The position numbers and the translations under genes were made by a program. A stretch of 64,000 nucleotides of DNA from Wenyingzhuangia heitensis (GTDB lineage Bacteria > Bacteroidota > Bacteroidia > Flavobacteriales > Flavobacteriaceae): contig NZ_JAASQL010000002.1 in NCBI RefSeq assembly GCF_011762155.1, forward strand, positions 124,001 to 188,000, given 5' to 3'. Below are positions 37,573 through 45,911 of the stretch, piece after piece. A model generated the notes under the pieces. It searched no databases and was not told the origin of the DNA. It worked only from the letters and a program-made list of their open reading frames with translations. The first letter of the stretch is position 1; every line of letters begins with the position of its first letter.

Positions 37573-37690
37573 GTTTTGTGTTAGTGATTGACTGGTGTGT
37601 TTGAGCTCTTTTAAAAAGGTTGTTAATTGTGAAGATTTACCTTTTAAAAAGCGAGTAAGGAAAGCACGACCTTTAGGGAACCCCCAAGAA
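37573..37690. other. Unexplained convergent gap with inverted repeat and a GC-richer patch
   Basis: GCTCTTTTAAAAAGGT (from 37605) and ACCTTTTAAAAAGCG (37640-37654) form an imperfect inverted repeat with a loop of about 20 bases, possibly a weak bidirectional terminator. The next 35 bases are clearly richer in G and C than the surroundings. Short open frames exist on both strands but none is convincing. Confidence 0.35.
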
Positions 37691-40159
37691 TTAAAACTCC
37701 ATACCAACTTTAAAATTTAATATTCTACCTGTTAATACGTTGGGAACTCCGTTGTAACTTTTGCTGTCTACATCGTAAATCCAAGTATTAGTGGTGGTGT
37801 TGTTTATGTCAAAAATATTAAATAGCTCTAAACCTAAATCTAGTTCTTTAAAGTGTTTTAAAAAGCCGGATTGATAACTTTTATTTTCGTCTACAATAAT
37901 ATAAGCAACTCCAATATCGGCTCTACGATAAGGTCTTAATCTTGTTTGAAAATCGTATCGGTCTACCTGGCTGTTTGGCTCCGCACTAGCATTTATTGGG
38001 GATCCTCCTGGTAAACTAGAATTTAACACCAAGTTTAAATAAGCTTTAAAATTAGGGTTGCTAGGCACGTAATCTTGAAACAACATGGCAAATTTAAAAC
38101 GTTGATCTGTAGGTCTGGCAATGTAGCCTCTGTTGTTGGTGTTTTCTTCGGTTTTTAAGAATCCTAAACTAATCCAGCTTTCTTTACCAGGTACAAATTC
38201 TCCACTTAATTTTAAATCTACTCCTGCAGCGTACCCTTTGGTGTTGTTGTTTGCATCGTAGCGAATTCTAACATTGTCTAGCGAGTATGCATTAATGTTG
38301 TTGAGTTGTTTGAAATACACTTCGGAAGTCATTTTAAAAGGACGTTTCCATTTGCTAAAACTGTATTCGTTAGAAAAAACGTAATGAATAGATTCTTGAG
38401 CATCAACATTAAATTCTAAGCTACCTTGTGGATTTCTTAATTCTTTGTAAGAAGGGGGTTGATGATAATAACCAGCCGATAGTCTAAAAACCATATCGAT
38501 GTTATTCCAATCGGGTTTTAAAGAAAGTCTAAATCTTGGACTGATGGTTTGTTTTAGATTAGATTCAGTTCCTGAAAAATTATCTTTTAAATACCAAAGC
38601 TGTGTTCTAATTCCTGCATGGTGCCATAGGATATGATTTCCAATCCACCATTTTTTATTCCATTGTGCATAGCCGGAAAAACGAAAAATATCTGCATTGT
38701 TTTGTGCTTTTACGCTGTAAAAAGGAGTTATTGGGGCAGTAAAAGGAGTGTTGGGTTGGTTGTTCTCTATATTTTCATTAGGGTTTCTTAGTGTAATTCC
38801 GTTGTCATCAATAGTTGTCCATTGGTTAATTCTGTCTCTAATGTTTTCTTGCTGTACTTTAAAACCTGCTTCTAGCTTATGTTCGTTAATGGTGTGTTGA
38901 ACGGTAACTTTTATGTTTTGGATTAAAATATCTAAATCATTTCTGGCATGATCTAATTGAGAACCGACTCCTGTTGTAAATAATTCTTCTCCGCTTACAG
39001 GATCTATTTCTGATATTCTATAGGCTCCATAAATGTCGTAATATTCCTGCTCTTGTGTATTGAATAAAGAAGCTGTTAGGTTGATGTTTGTATTTTTACT
39101 AAAATTGTATTTGTAGCTTAAAGCTCCAAAATAGGTTTCAAAGTCGTCTTGTTCGTTACCATCATAAGCAATAACTAGTTCCCTTGGTTCAAATAATCCG
39201 CCAAATTTAGTAACTCTAGATATAGGGGTAAAATTGTAATTGTTGATGGCAATATTCCCTAGGAAATCTAAACTGCTTTTGTGGTTTATTTTGTAAGATA
39301 AATAAGTTTGTAGGTCTACAAATACAGGCTTAAAGTTGGTTTCTGTGTCTTTGCTATTTACTAATAATTGATTGTTTCTATATCTGGCTCCAATTAAGGT
39401 AGAGAGTTTTTTGTTTAAAAATAAATTTTCATAGGTATAACTAGCTCCTAATAAGTTTAGGTTAACAGTAGAAAGTTCTTTAGTTGGTTTTTTATAATGA
39501 ATGTTTAGTACAGAAGAGAGTCTGTCTCCATATTTAGATTCAAAACCACCTGCAGAAAAATTAATGTTTTCCGTCATGTCTGAGTTTAAAAAACTCAACC
39601 CCTCTTGCTGACCAGATCTAATTAAAAAAGGCCTGTAGACTTCTATACCGTTTACATAAACTAAGTTTTCATCAAAACTACCACCTCTAACGCTATATTG
39701 TGTACTTAGCTCGTTGCTATTGTTTACTCCGGGCTGAGTCATTAGCAAATTTTCTATTCCTGCATTGGCACCTGGTACACGTTTAAATTTTTTTGCTTTT
39801 AATTTTAAAACTCCTTGCTGTGCTGCTTCATAACTTTTTATAGTAATTTCTTCAATTTCTTGAGATTGTTCTTCTAAAGTAGGAGAATACTTAATAGTTT
39901 TGTTTTTATATCCTTTAAAAGTTTTGATTATAGAGCCATAGCCAATGTGCGAAAATTTCACCACTGTTTTTTCGTAAGCTACTATTTCTATAGTATAGGT
40001 TCCATCACTACTACTAACAGTACCTTTATTGCCAAATGTAATGGTAGCTCCAGCTAAAGGTTCTTTATTTTGATTTGTAATAATACCCGAAACAAAACCT
40101 GTTTGAGCAGTAGCTAGATAGCTAAATGATAAGAAAATAAAAAAGAATAAATTTTTCAA
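37691..40159 (-). CDS. TonB-dependent outer-membrane receptor with N-terminal carboxypeptidase-like domain
   Basis: 822 residues if started at TTG 40159, which yields an ideal signal peptide (MKNLFFFIFLSFSYLATAQ) and a 10-base gap after the M23 gene; the longer frame from another TTG at 40192 overlaps that gene and adds polar residues. After the signal come a CarboxypepD_reg-like sandwich (FVSGIITNQNKEPLAGATIT), a plug (VPGANAGIENLLMTQPGVN, SVRGGSFDENLVYVNG) and a 22-strand barrel ending LNFKVGMEF. No SusD neighbour, so uptake of a siderophore or small nutrient is more likely than a Sus glycan system, though partner peptidase context leaves peptide uptake open. Confidence 0.9.
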   Translation of the reverse strand: MKNLFFFIFLSFSYLATAQTGFVSGIITNQNKEPLAGATITFGNKGTVSSSDGTYTIEIVAYEKTVVKFSHIGYGSIIKTFKGYKNKTIKYSPTLEEQSQEIEEITIKSYEAAQQGVLKLKAKKFKRVPGANAGIENLLMTQPGVNNSNELSTQYSVRGGSFDENLVYVNGIEVYRPFLIRSGQQEGLSFLNSDMTENINFSAGGFESKYGDRLSSVLNIHYKKPTKELSTVNLNLLGASYTYENLFLNKKLSTLIGARYRNNQLLVNSKDTETNFKPVFVDLQTYLSYKINHKSSLDFLGNIAINNYNFTPISRVTKFGGLFEPRELVIAYDGNEQDDFETYFGALSYKYNFSKNTNINLTASLFNTQEQEYYDIYGAYRISEIDPVSGEELFTTGVGSQLDHARNDLDILIQNIKVTVQHTINEHKLEAGFKVQQENIRDRINQWTTIDDNGITLRNPNENIENNQPNTPFTAPITPFYSVKAQNNADIFRFSGYAQWNKKWWIGNHILWHHAGIRTQLWYLKDNFSGTESNLKQTISPRFRLSLKPDWNNIDMVFRLSAGYYHQPPSYKELRNPQGSLEFNVDAQESIHYVFSNEYSFSKWKRPFKMTSEVYFKQLNNINAYSLDNVRIRYDANNNTKGYAAGVDLKLSGEFVPGKESWISLGFLKTEENTNNRGYIARPTDQRFKFAMLFQDYVPSNPNFKAYLNLVLNSSLPGGSPINASAEPNSQVDRYDFQTRLRPYRRADIGVAYIIVDENKSYQSGFLKHFKELDLGLELFNIFDINNTTTNTWIYDVDSKSYNGVPNVLTGRILNFKVGMEF

Positions 40160-40169
40160 ACAGATGGTT

Positions 40170-41855
40170 TTATTTGGTGAAGTTAGCTTCAAAAGTTTTG
40201 GTGTTGCTTAACAAATCTTCAATTTTCAACTTAAATATATGTTTTTTACCTGTAGATTCTAGATCATTTAAATTAAATGTAAGTTTATTTTTTTTAGGAC
40301 TGTACTCCATTAAGATCCATTTGTTGTCTACAGTGGCATAATAGTTTTTAATTCCGGTTTCATTATCTTTTATATGTATACTTAACTCTTTATGCTTGCT
40401 AATATTTTGATGATTGTAAAAGTTAGACCTATATATTTTTGGAGGAATGCTATCATATTTTAAATAAAAATCCCCTAAGTATTTTGTATTGGTGTATATT
40501 TTGTCTTCTTTTTTATAGGTGGTTACATAATTGTAATAACGACCGCTTTTTTGAGCAAAATAAACAAACTCTTTTTGATGAGTTGTTAAGCTGTCTGTAA
40601 AATAAGTAAGAGTATAACTTTTATCTAATGGGAGTTCTGGTTTGTGAACGGTAATTTTATCTTTATTGTATTCATAATCAATATACGTGTCCTGATAAAA
40701 GGTGTTTTTAGGAAAACGGATTTCGGATTTTCCTTGTTTAAAAACAGTGTACTTGTTTTTAGAAACAAAATAAGGGGTTGTTGTGTTTTCTTGTACAATA
40801 GGTATAATTGTTTTGTTACCTACAATTGGAATTCTAAGAATTGTTTTATTACCTGCTACATCTTTAGCAATAATTTCTACTCTTAGAACATCATCTTTAT
40901 TAACATTAATATAGCCTTTGTTGTTTGCTTGTTTGTAAATAGATAATTTGTTGGCAGGCTCTATATATGTTTTTTGAAACTTTTTAAATTTTTGTTTGTA
41001 ATAAGGATAGTCAATAAACAGGTTGATGTATTTACTTTCGTTAAAAGCAAAAGTTTCTAGATTATGATAATAAACCAAACTATCATTTACATGCATTTCA
41101 ATACTATAGACTCCATTTTTATTAAGTGCGTAGTTTAATAAATCATGTGTTCTGGCAGCGAGTCCAATTTTTCCTATTGCTTTAATTTCATCAGCAACAT
41201 ATAGAGTATTGTTTATTTTTTTAACGTGAATTTCTTGTGCTACAGGAATTTGATTAATGGCAGAGTTTTTACCAAAAGGAGTTGCTCTTAACCCTCTATA
41301 GATAGGAGGAATGTTATCCGTAACCTTGTACCCAAAAAGTAGAGGATTGATTATTTTTTCGGTTTTGGTATCTCTAATTTCAAAATGTAAATGAGGAGCA
41401 GAAGAACCTCCTGTGTTTCCTGAAAAAGCAATAACTTCATCTGTTAAAATGGGCAATTCACTTTTGCTAGGAAACAATTGTATTTCAAAAGACTCCTTTT
41501 TGTATTGCTGTTTTTTTACGTAAGCTTCAATTTTAGGACTAAATTTTTTTAAATGCCCGTATACGGTGGTATATCCGTTAGCGTGGGTTATATAAAGTGC
41601 TTTTCCGTAGCCCCAATGAGAAACTTTAATTCTAGACACATAACCATCTTTTGCAGTGTATACTTTTTTACCTTCTACAGCTTGCGTTTTAATATCTATA
41701 CCAGAATGAAAATGATTGGTTCTTAACTCTCCAAAAGTTCCTGCCAAAATAATAGGAATATCTAGTGGGTTTCTAAAATCGTTCTGAGGATATTTTTGCT
41801 GTCCAAATGATAGAATTGTAACTAAAAAGAATAGAATGTAAGTTGTTTTTTTCAA
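40170..41855 (-). CDS. M23 family metallopeptidase (LytM-like), secreted
   Basis: 561 residues from a TTG at 41855, chosen because it gives a clean signal peptide (KKTTYILFFLVTILSFGQQ) and lies at a normal leader distance from a -7 box; a longer TTG frame starts inside that upstream region. Residues 25-190 are the M23 domain: TNHFHSGIDIKT holds HxxxD, YGHLKKF and SAPHLHFEIRD the other metal/catalytic His residues. The remaining 370 residues are beta-rich with Ig-like stretches (VLRVEIIAKDVAGNKTILRI). Likely a periplasmic or outer-membrane-facing peptidoglycan endopeptidase. Co-transcribed with the TonB receptor. Confidence 0.88.
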   Translation of the reverse strand: MKKTTYILFFLVTILSFGQQKYPQNDFRNPLDIPIILAGTFGELRTNHFHSGIDIKTQAVEGKKVYTAKDGYVSRIKVSHWGYGKALYITHANGYTTVYGHLKKFSPKIEAYVKKQQYKKESFEIQLFPSKSELPILTDEVIAFSGNTGGSSAPHLHFEIRDTKTEKIINPLLFGYKVTDNIPPIYRGLRATPFGKNSAINQIPVAQEIHVKKINNTLYVADEIKAIGKIGLAARTHDLLNYALNKNGVYSIEMHVNDSLVYYHNLETFAFNESKYINLFIDYPYYKQKFKKFQKTYIEPANKLSIYKQANNKGYINVNKDDVLRVEIIAKDVAGNKTILRIPIVGNKTIIPIVQENTTTPYFVSKNKYTVFKQGKSEIRFPKNTFYQDTYIDYEYNKDKITVHKPELPLDKSYTLTYFTDSLTTHQKEFVYFAQKSGRYYNYVTTYKKEDKIYTNTKYLGDFYLKYDSIPPKIYRSNFYNHQNISKHKELSIHIKDNETGIKNYYATVDNKWILMEYSPKKNKLTFNLNDLESTGKKHIFKLKIEDLLSNTKTFEANFTK

Positions 41856-41877
41856 AAAGTATGTTTTTATGAACAAA

Positions 41878-41885
41878 CAAAAATA
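41878..41885 (-). promoter_or_regulatory. -7 box (TATTTTTG) for the M23/TonB operon
   Basis: The minus strand reads TATTTTTG, 22 bases upstream of TTG 41855. No -33 TTG at 17-23 bases. It supports the short M23 start. Confidence 0.5.
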
Positions 41886-41964
41886 AAGGAATATCTTAAA
41901 AGAGACACATAAAAGTCTGAGAAACAAAACAAATAGTGAATTTTACAAATATCACTTTAAAAAG

Positions 41965-41994
41965 TTGGAATTCACAATAACAATGCTATTTTTG
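41965..41994 (+). promoter_or_regulatory. Full-consensus promoter of the zapB-like/zapA operon
   Basis: TTG at 41965-41967, 19 bases, then TATTTTTG at 41987-41994. It matches TTG-N19-TAnnTTTG exactly and precedes the ATG at 42020 by 25 bases. Confidence 0.78.
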
Positions 41995-42019
41995 TAAGTA
42001 TTGTTTTAGCGATGATAAT

Positions 42020-42310
42020 ATGGAAGGTCAACAAGAAATTATAGCCCAGTTAGAGGCTAATATTGAGCAGCTTCTGGAACGCTATGAGTTTTTGCAAAAA
42101 GAAAACGAAATTTTATCAAATAGCAATTTTCAATTGCAACAGAGTCAAAAAGGGCTTCAAGATGAAATTACTTTTTACAAAGAGGAGCTTCAATTATTAA
42201 AAGTAGCTAAAACATTAGAAGGCAGTGAAGGATATAAAACAGATACGAAAGCTAAAATTGATTTTTTAGTTGCTGAAATAGATAAGTGTATTCATGAATT
42301 AAATACATAA
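42020..42310 (+). CDS. Small coiled-coil protein, ZapB-like
   Basis: 96 residues, nearly all one coiled coil (residues 3-68: IAQLEANIEQLLERYEFLQK, then heptads continuing through FYKEELQLLKVAK) with a short C-terminal helix FLVAEIDKCIHEL. No membrane segment. It is 11 bases upstream of zapA, and small coiled-coil partners of ZapA organise the FtsZ ring in other bacteria, so a division role is inferred from context and shape, not from recognisable ZapB homology. Confidence 0.8.
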   Translation: MEGQQEIIAQLEANIEQLLERYEFLQKENEILSNSNFQLQQSQKGLQDEITFYKEELQLLKVAKTLEGSEGYKTDTKAKIDFLVAEIDKCIHELNT

Positions 42311-42321
42311 GTTCTTTTAAA

Positions 42322-42618
42322 ATGGCTGATAGTTATAAAATTAATGTTGCAATTGGAGGTAGAAATTATCCAATATCAGTTTCTTCTACAGTAGAAGAAC
42401 AAGGAGTGAGAGCTGCTGCAAGTAAGATTAATAAGTTGATTTCGGATTATGAAAGTAATTACGCAGTAAACGATAAACAAGACGTATTGGCTATGTGTGC
42501 ACTACAATTTGCATCTTTAATAGAGGTAAATAAAGTGATTAAAGAAGAAGAAATTGGAGCAACTATTACAAAAATATCAAAATTAAATAGTAAATTAGAG
42601 TCGTATTTACAGAAATAA
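42322..42618 (+). CDS. zapA: Cell division protein ZapA
   Basis: 98 residues, normal length. YKINVAIGGRNYPISVSSTV is the N-terminal beta-hairpin, followed by the helical EEQGVRAAASKINKLISDYE and QDVLAMCALQFASLIEVNKV, the conserved QDLLAMAALQ-type block. The rest is a coiled coil for dimerisation. It cross-links FtsZ filaments at midcell. The 6S-like RNA lies directly downstream, as ssrS lies beside zapA in many bacteria. Confidence 0.93.
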   Translation: MADSYKINVAIGGRNYPISVSSTVEEQGVRAAASKINKLISDYESNYAVNDKQDVLAMCALQFASLIEVNKVIKEEEIGATITKISKLNSKLESYLQK

Positions 42619-42639
42619 AGTTCTTTACATAGAAATAAA

Positions 42640-42805
42640 AACACTGCCTACTTTGGTTTTCGTTTGATAAACTCAACACTATATCTTTAAAAAGGATGAG
42701 TCTATTGTGTTAAAGCGCGCTGTCTTAGAACAGATACTTGATCACATAGTTAGTTCTAAAAAATGTCTTTTGGAGTTTATAAAACTAACCTCAGTAGGTT
42801 TTTTT
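42640..42805 (+). ncRNA. ssrS: 6S RNA (6S-Flavo-like), between zapA and rny
   Basis: The stretch folds into one long hairpin. CCTACT (42647-42652) pairs with AGTAGG (42793-42798); GGTT (42655-) with AACC (42787-42790); GTTT plus ATAAACTC (42662-42674) with GAGTTTAT plus AAAC (42773-42785). A large central bubble follows, with AACAC/GTGTT (42675-42711) as a side hairpin, and an apical stem TTAGAAC/GTTCTAA (42725-42759). Seven T end it at 42799-42805. This rod-with-bubble shape mimicking an open promoter, plus the zapA-rny location, indicates 6S RNA, which binds RNA polymerase holoenzyme in stationary phase. Exact ends are estimated. Confidence 0.8.
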
Positions 42806-42829
42806 ATATATCAAATTTTACTAAAACAA

Positions 42830-44392
42830 ATGAATAGTACAGCTATAATACTAATTGCAATAGGTGCCCTTGTACTAGGGTTTATATTGGCAAAGATGTT
42901 AGAGAAGTTTAAAGCTTCTCAGATTATTAAAAATGCAGAAAAAGAAGTTCTTTCCATAGTTAAAGAGGCTAAATTAACTGCAGAGACTCTTAAGAAAGAT
43001 AAAATTTTACAAGCTAAAGAAAAGTTTATAGAGTTAAAAGCAGAGCATGAAAAAGTAATTTTAACTAGAGATAAAAAAATGTCTGATGCAGAGAAACGCA
43101 TTAAAGACAAAGAAGGTTCTTTAAATAAAGAAATTGAGAAAACAAAACGATTGAATAAAGCAACCGAAGAAAAGGAAGCGGATTACAATTATAGATTGGA
43201 AATTCTTGATAAAAAACAATCGGAAGTAGATAAACTACATAAAAAACAAGTAGAGATTTTAGAATCTGTATCTGGTTTGTCTGTAGAAGATGCCAAAATT
43301 CAATTAATAGACTCATTAAAAGCAGAAGCTAAAACAGATGCTATGGGGTATATTCGTGATACCATTGAAGAGGCTAAATTAACTGCGGAACAAGATGCAC
43401 GAAAAGTTATTTTAAATACGATACAAAGAGTTGGAGTAGAGCAGTCTATAGAAAACTGTGTGTCTGTGTTTAACATAGAGTCAGACGATGTGAAAGGTCG
43501 TATTATTGGTCGTGAAGGAAGAAATATTAGAGCAATAGAAGCTGCTACCGGAGTAGAGATTATTGTAGATGACACTCCAGAGGCAATTATTCTGTCTTGT
43601 TTTGATCCTGTTCGAAGAGAAATAGCTCGTTTGTCTTTACATAAATTGGTAACAGACGGACGTATTCATCCTGCTAGAATTGAAGAAGTTGTTGAAAAAA
43701 CAGAAAAACAAATAACCCAAGAGATTATAGAAGTTGGAAAGCGTACTGTAATAGATTTAGGAATTCACGGATTGCATCCAGAGTTGATTAAAACAGTAGG
43801 TCGTATGAAATTCCGTTCTTCTTACGGACAAAATTTATTACAACACTCTAGAGAAGTCGCGAATCTTTGTGGATTGATGGCTGCTGAATTAGGATTGAAT
43901 GTGAAAGCTGCAAAAAGAGCAGGATTGTTACATGATATTGGTAAAGTACCAGATACAGAAAGTGAATTGCCACACGCAATTTTAGGAATGCAATGGGCAG
44001 AAAAATATGGTGAAAAACCAGATGTATGCAATGCCATTGGAGCTCACCACGATGAAATTGAAATGAAAACTATGATTGCACCAATTGTTCAGGTGTGTGA
44101 TGCTATTTCTGGAGCTAGACCTGGAGCAAGACGTCAGGTGTTAGATTCTTATATTCAGAGATTAAAAGATTTAGAAGATTTAGCATTTGGATTTAATGGA
44201 GTTCAAAAAGCATATGCTATTCAGGCAGGACGTGAGTTACGTGTCTTGGTAGAAAGTGAAAAAGTAAGTGATGAACAAGCTGCTGATTTATCTTTTAGTA
44301 TTTCTCAGAAAATACAAACTGAAATGACGTATCCAGGTCAGGTAAAAATTACTGTAATTAGAGAAACTAGAGCTGTAAATGTAGCCAAGTAA
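42830..44392 (+). CDS. rny: Ribonuclease Y
   Basis: 520 residues from ATG 42830. A longer frame from GTG 42707 would lie inside the 6S-like RNA and adds 41 residues unlike the family. N-terminal membrane helix ([20 protein letters not shown]), a coiled coil to about residue 205, KH domain ([20 protein letters not shown]), then HD domain with [19 protein letters not shown] and [10 protein letters not shown], and the conserved [17 protein letters not shown]. It is a membrane-bound endoribonuclease that starts mRNA decay. It ends at a shared terminator with xerD. Confidence 0.97.
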   Translation: MNSTAIILIAIGALVLGFILAKMLEKFKASQIIKNAEKEVLSIVKEAKLTAETLKKDKILQAKEKFIELKAEHEKVILTRDKKMSDAEKRIKDKEGSLNKEIEKTKRLNKATEEKEADYNYRLEILDKKQSEVDKLHKKQVEILESVSGLSVEDAKIQLIDSLKAEAKTDAMGYIRDTIEEAKLTAEQDARKVILNTIQRVGVEQSIENCVSVFNIESDDVKGRIIGREGRNIRAIEAATGVEIIVDDTPEAIILSCFDPVRREIARLSLHKLVTDGRIHPARIEEVVEKTEKQITQEIIEVGKRTVIDLGIHGLHPELIKTVGRMKFRSSYGQNLLQHSREVANLCGLMAAELGLNVKAAKRAGLLHDIGKVPDTESELPHAILGMQWAEKYGEKPDVCNAIGAHHDEIEMKTMIAPIVQVCDAISGARPGARRQVLDSYIQRLKDLEDLAFGFNGVQKAYAIQAGRELRVLVESEKVSDEQAADLSFSISQKIQTEMTYPGQVKITVIRETRAVNVAK

Positions 44393-44428
44393 ACTTATCA
44401 ACAATCGTAGTATTGTTAATAACATATC

Positions 44429-44461
44429 AAAAATCCGTACTAATTTTTAGTACGGATTTTT
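44429..44461. terminator. Bidirectional terminator between rny and xerD
   Basis: AAAAATCCGTACTAA / TTAGTACGGATTTTT, a perfect 15-bp stem with a TTT loop. It lies 37 bases past rny and reaches the xerD stop region on the other strand. Confidence 0.92.
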
Positions 44462-45357
44462 TAGTTTTTAGCTCTAGGGTGGTAAAGATTTACTACCTCT
44501 ATAAGTTTAGTTTTGTCTATATGTAAATAGATTTCTGTAGTGGTAATACTTTCATGTCCTAATAAAGCTTGAATCACGGTTAAATCTGCACCACCATTTA
44601 ATAAATGGGTCGCAAAAGAGTGTCTAAAAGTATGTGGACTAATTTTTTTGTTCAGGTTTGTTTTTTCTGCCAGTTGTTTTATGATTGTAAAAATCATTAC
44701 CCTAGTAAGTTGATTTCCTCGTCTGTTTAAAAACAAAATATCTTCGTTTCCTTTATTAGGAGGTGTTAAATTTCTTTGTGTATTTAAATAATCATTAATA
44801 ATATTTTCGGTGTATAAGTTGATCGGGACTAAACGTTGTTTGTTTCCTTTTCCTGTAATTTTTATAAATCCTTCCTCAAAATACAAATCTGAAATCTTAA
44901 GACTGATCAGTTCACTTACACGCAAACCACAGCCATATAAAGTTTCTAAAATAGCTTTGTTTCTCTCTCCTTGTGGATGAGATAAATCAATAGCGTCAAT
45001 AATGGTGTTTATTTCATCCTCTGATAAAGTATCGGGTAGTTTTAAACCTGTTTTTGGAGCTTCTATAATATCCATAGGGTTGGTTTCTCTATAATTTTCT
45101 ACAATCAAATAAGAAAAAAAAGCAGAGAGACCTGATATTAACCTTGCTTGAGATCTTGCTTTGTGTGTTTTTGAGTACTGGTAAAGAAAATTTTGAATAT
45201 CTGTTGATGAAATATTAAGAGGTGTTAGTATGTCTTTTTGATAAAACGCAGCTAATTTTTCACAATCTTTTTGATAATTTATAATTGTGTTTTCGGTTAA
45301 ACCTTTCTCTATGAGTAGGTATTGTGTGAAATCTTTAATATAAGGAGTCCAATCCAT
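44461..45357 (-). CDS. xerD: Tyrosine recombinase XerD
   Basis: 298 residues. The N-terminal SAM-like core-binding part starts FTQYLLIEKGLTENTIINY; catalytic residues are visible as Arg in YGCGLRVSELISLK, Lys in ITGKGNKQRLVP, HxxR in SPHTFRHSFATHLLNGG, His in LLGHESITTTEIY and the nucleophile Tyr at its end. It resolves chromosome dimers at dif with XerC. No dif-like site was recognised nearby. Facing aroQ across a 126-base gap, an arrangement often kept in flavobacteria. Confidence 0.93.
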   Translation of the reverse strand: MDWTPYIKDFTQYLLIEKGLTENTIINYQKDCEKLAAFYQKDILTPLNISSTDIQNFLYQYSKTHKARSQARLISGLSAFFSYLIVENYRETNPMDIIEAPKTGLKLPDTLSEDEINTIIDAIDLSHPQGERNKAILETLYGCGLRVSELISLKISDLYFEEGFIKITGKGNKQRLVPINLYTENIINDYLNTQRNLTPPNKGNEDILFLNRRGNQLTRVMIFTIIKQLAEKTNLNKKISPHTFRHSFATHLLNGGADLTVIQALLGHESITTTEIYLHIDKTKLIEVVNLYHPRAKN

Positions 45358-45483
45358 AGGTAGGTAAAAGTAAGAATAAATTAGAGTTTAAAAATATTCT
45401 TTTTTTAACATGATAATTGATGCGAATACTTTGTAGTCACTTGTTTTTTTGCGTAATTTGAAGACTTAGACAATAATACTGAT

Positions 45484-45900
45484 ATGAAAATTTTAATCTT
45501 AAATGGCCCTAATCTAAATTTGTTAGGAAAACGAGAACCAGAAATATATGGAACCGAAACTTTTGAACAATATTTTGAAACTTTAAAGGCTAAGTATTCG
45601 GGAATTGAGTTGATGTATTTTCAGTCTAATAGTGAGGGGACTTTGGTAGATAAAATACACGAAGTTGGTTTTTCTTACGATGGAATTGTTATGAATGCAG
45701 GAGCTTATACACATACTTCTGTTGCTATTGCCGATGCAGTTAGTGGGGTTACAACTCCGGTGGTAGAGGTTCATATTTCTAATGTACACAAAAGAGAAGA
45801 GTTTAGGCATAAATCTTATTTGTCTCCAGTTTGTAAAGGAGTTATTTTAGGTTTTGGACTAAAGAGTTATGAGTTAGGTGTAGAGAGTTTTACTAAGTAA
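45484..45900 (+). CDS. aroQ: Type II 3-dehydroquinate dehydratase
   Basis: 138 residues, typical size. ILNGPNLNLLGKREPEIYG contains the active-site Arg and Tyr, FQSNSEGTLVDKIHE the substrate loop, MNAGAYTHTSVAIADA and EVHISNVHKREEFRHKSYLS the remaining catalytic and dodecamer residues. It converts 3-dehydroquinate to 3-dehydroshikimate in the shikimate pathway. It is the last core gene before the polysaccharide locus; the exporter gene starts 12 bases after its stop, so read-through into the locus is plausible. Confidence 0.97.
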   Translation: MKILILNGPNLNLLGKREPEIYGTETFEQYFETLKAKYSGIELMYFQSNSEGTLVDKIHEVGFSYDGIVMNAGAYTHTSVAIADAVSGVTTPVVEVHISNVHKREEFRHKSYLSPVCKGVILGFGLKSYELGVESFTK

Positions 45901-45911
45901 ATAAAAATACA

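Noticed and set aside
37592-37720. Short plus-strand frame running into the TonB receptor end
   Set aside because: About 42 codons, basic, no similarity recognised, and it overlaps the conserved barrel end of the receptor on the other strand.
42459-43575. Minus-strand frames opposite zapA and rny
   Set aside because: Shadows of conserved plus-strand genes.
45358-45483. Possible dif site near xerD
   Set aside because: No 28-bp two-arm site resembling dif was recognised in the xerD-aroQ gap; xerD genes need not adjoin dif.
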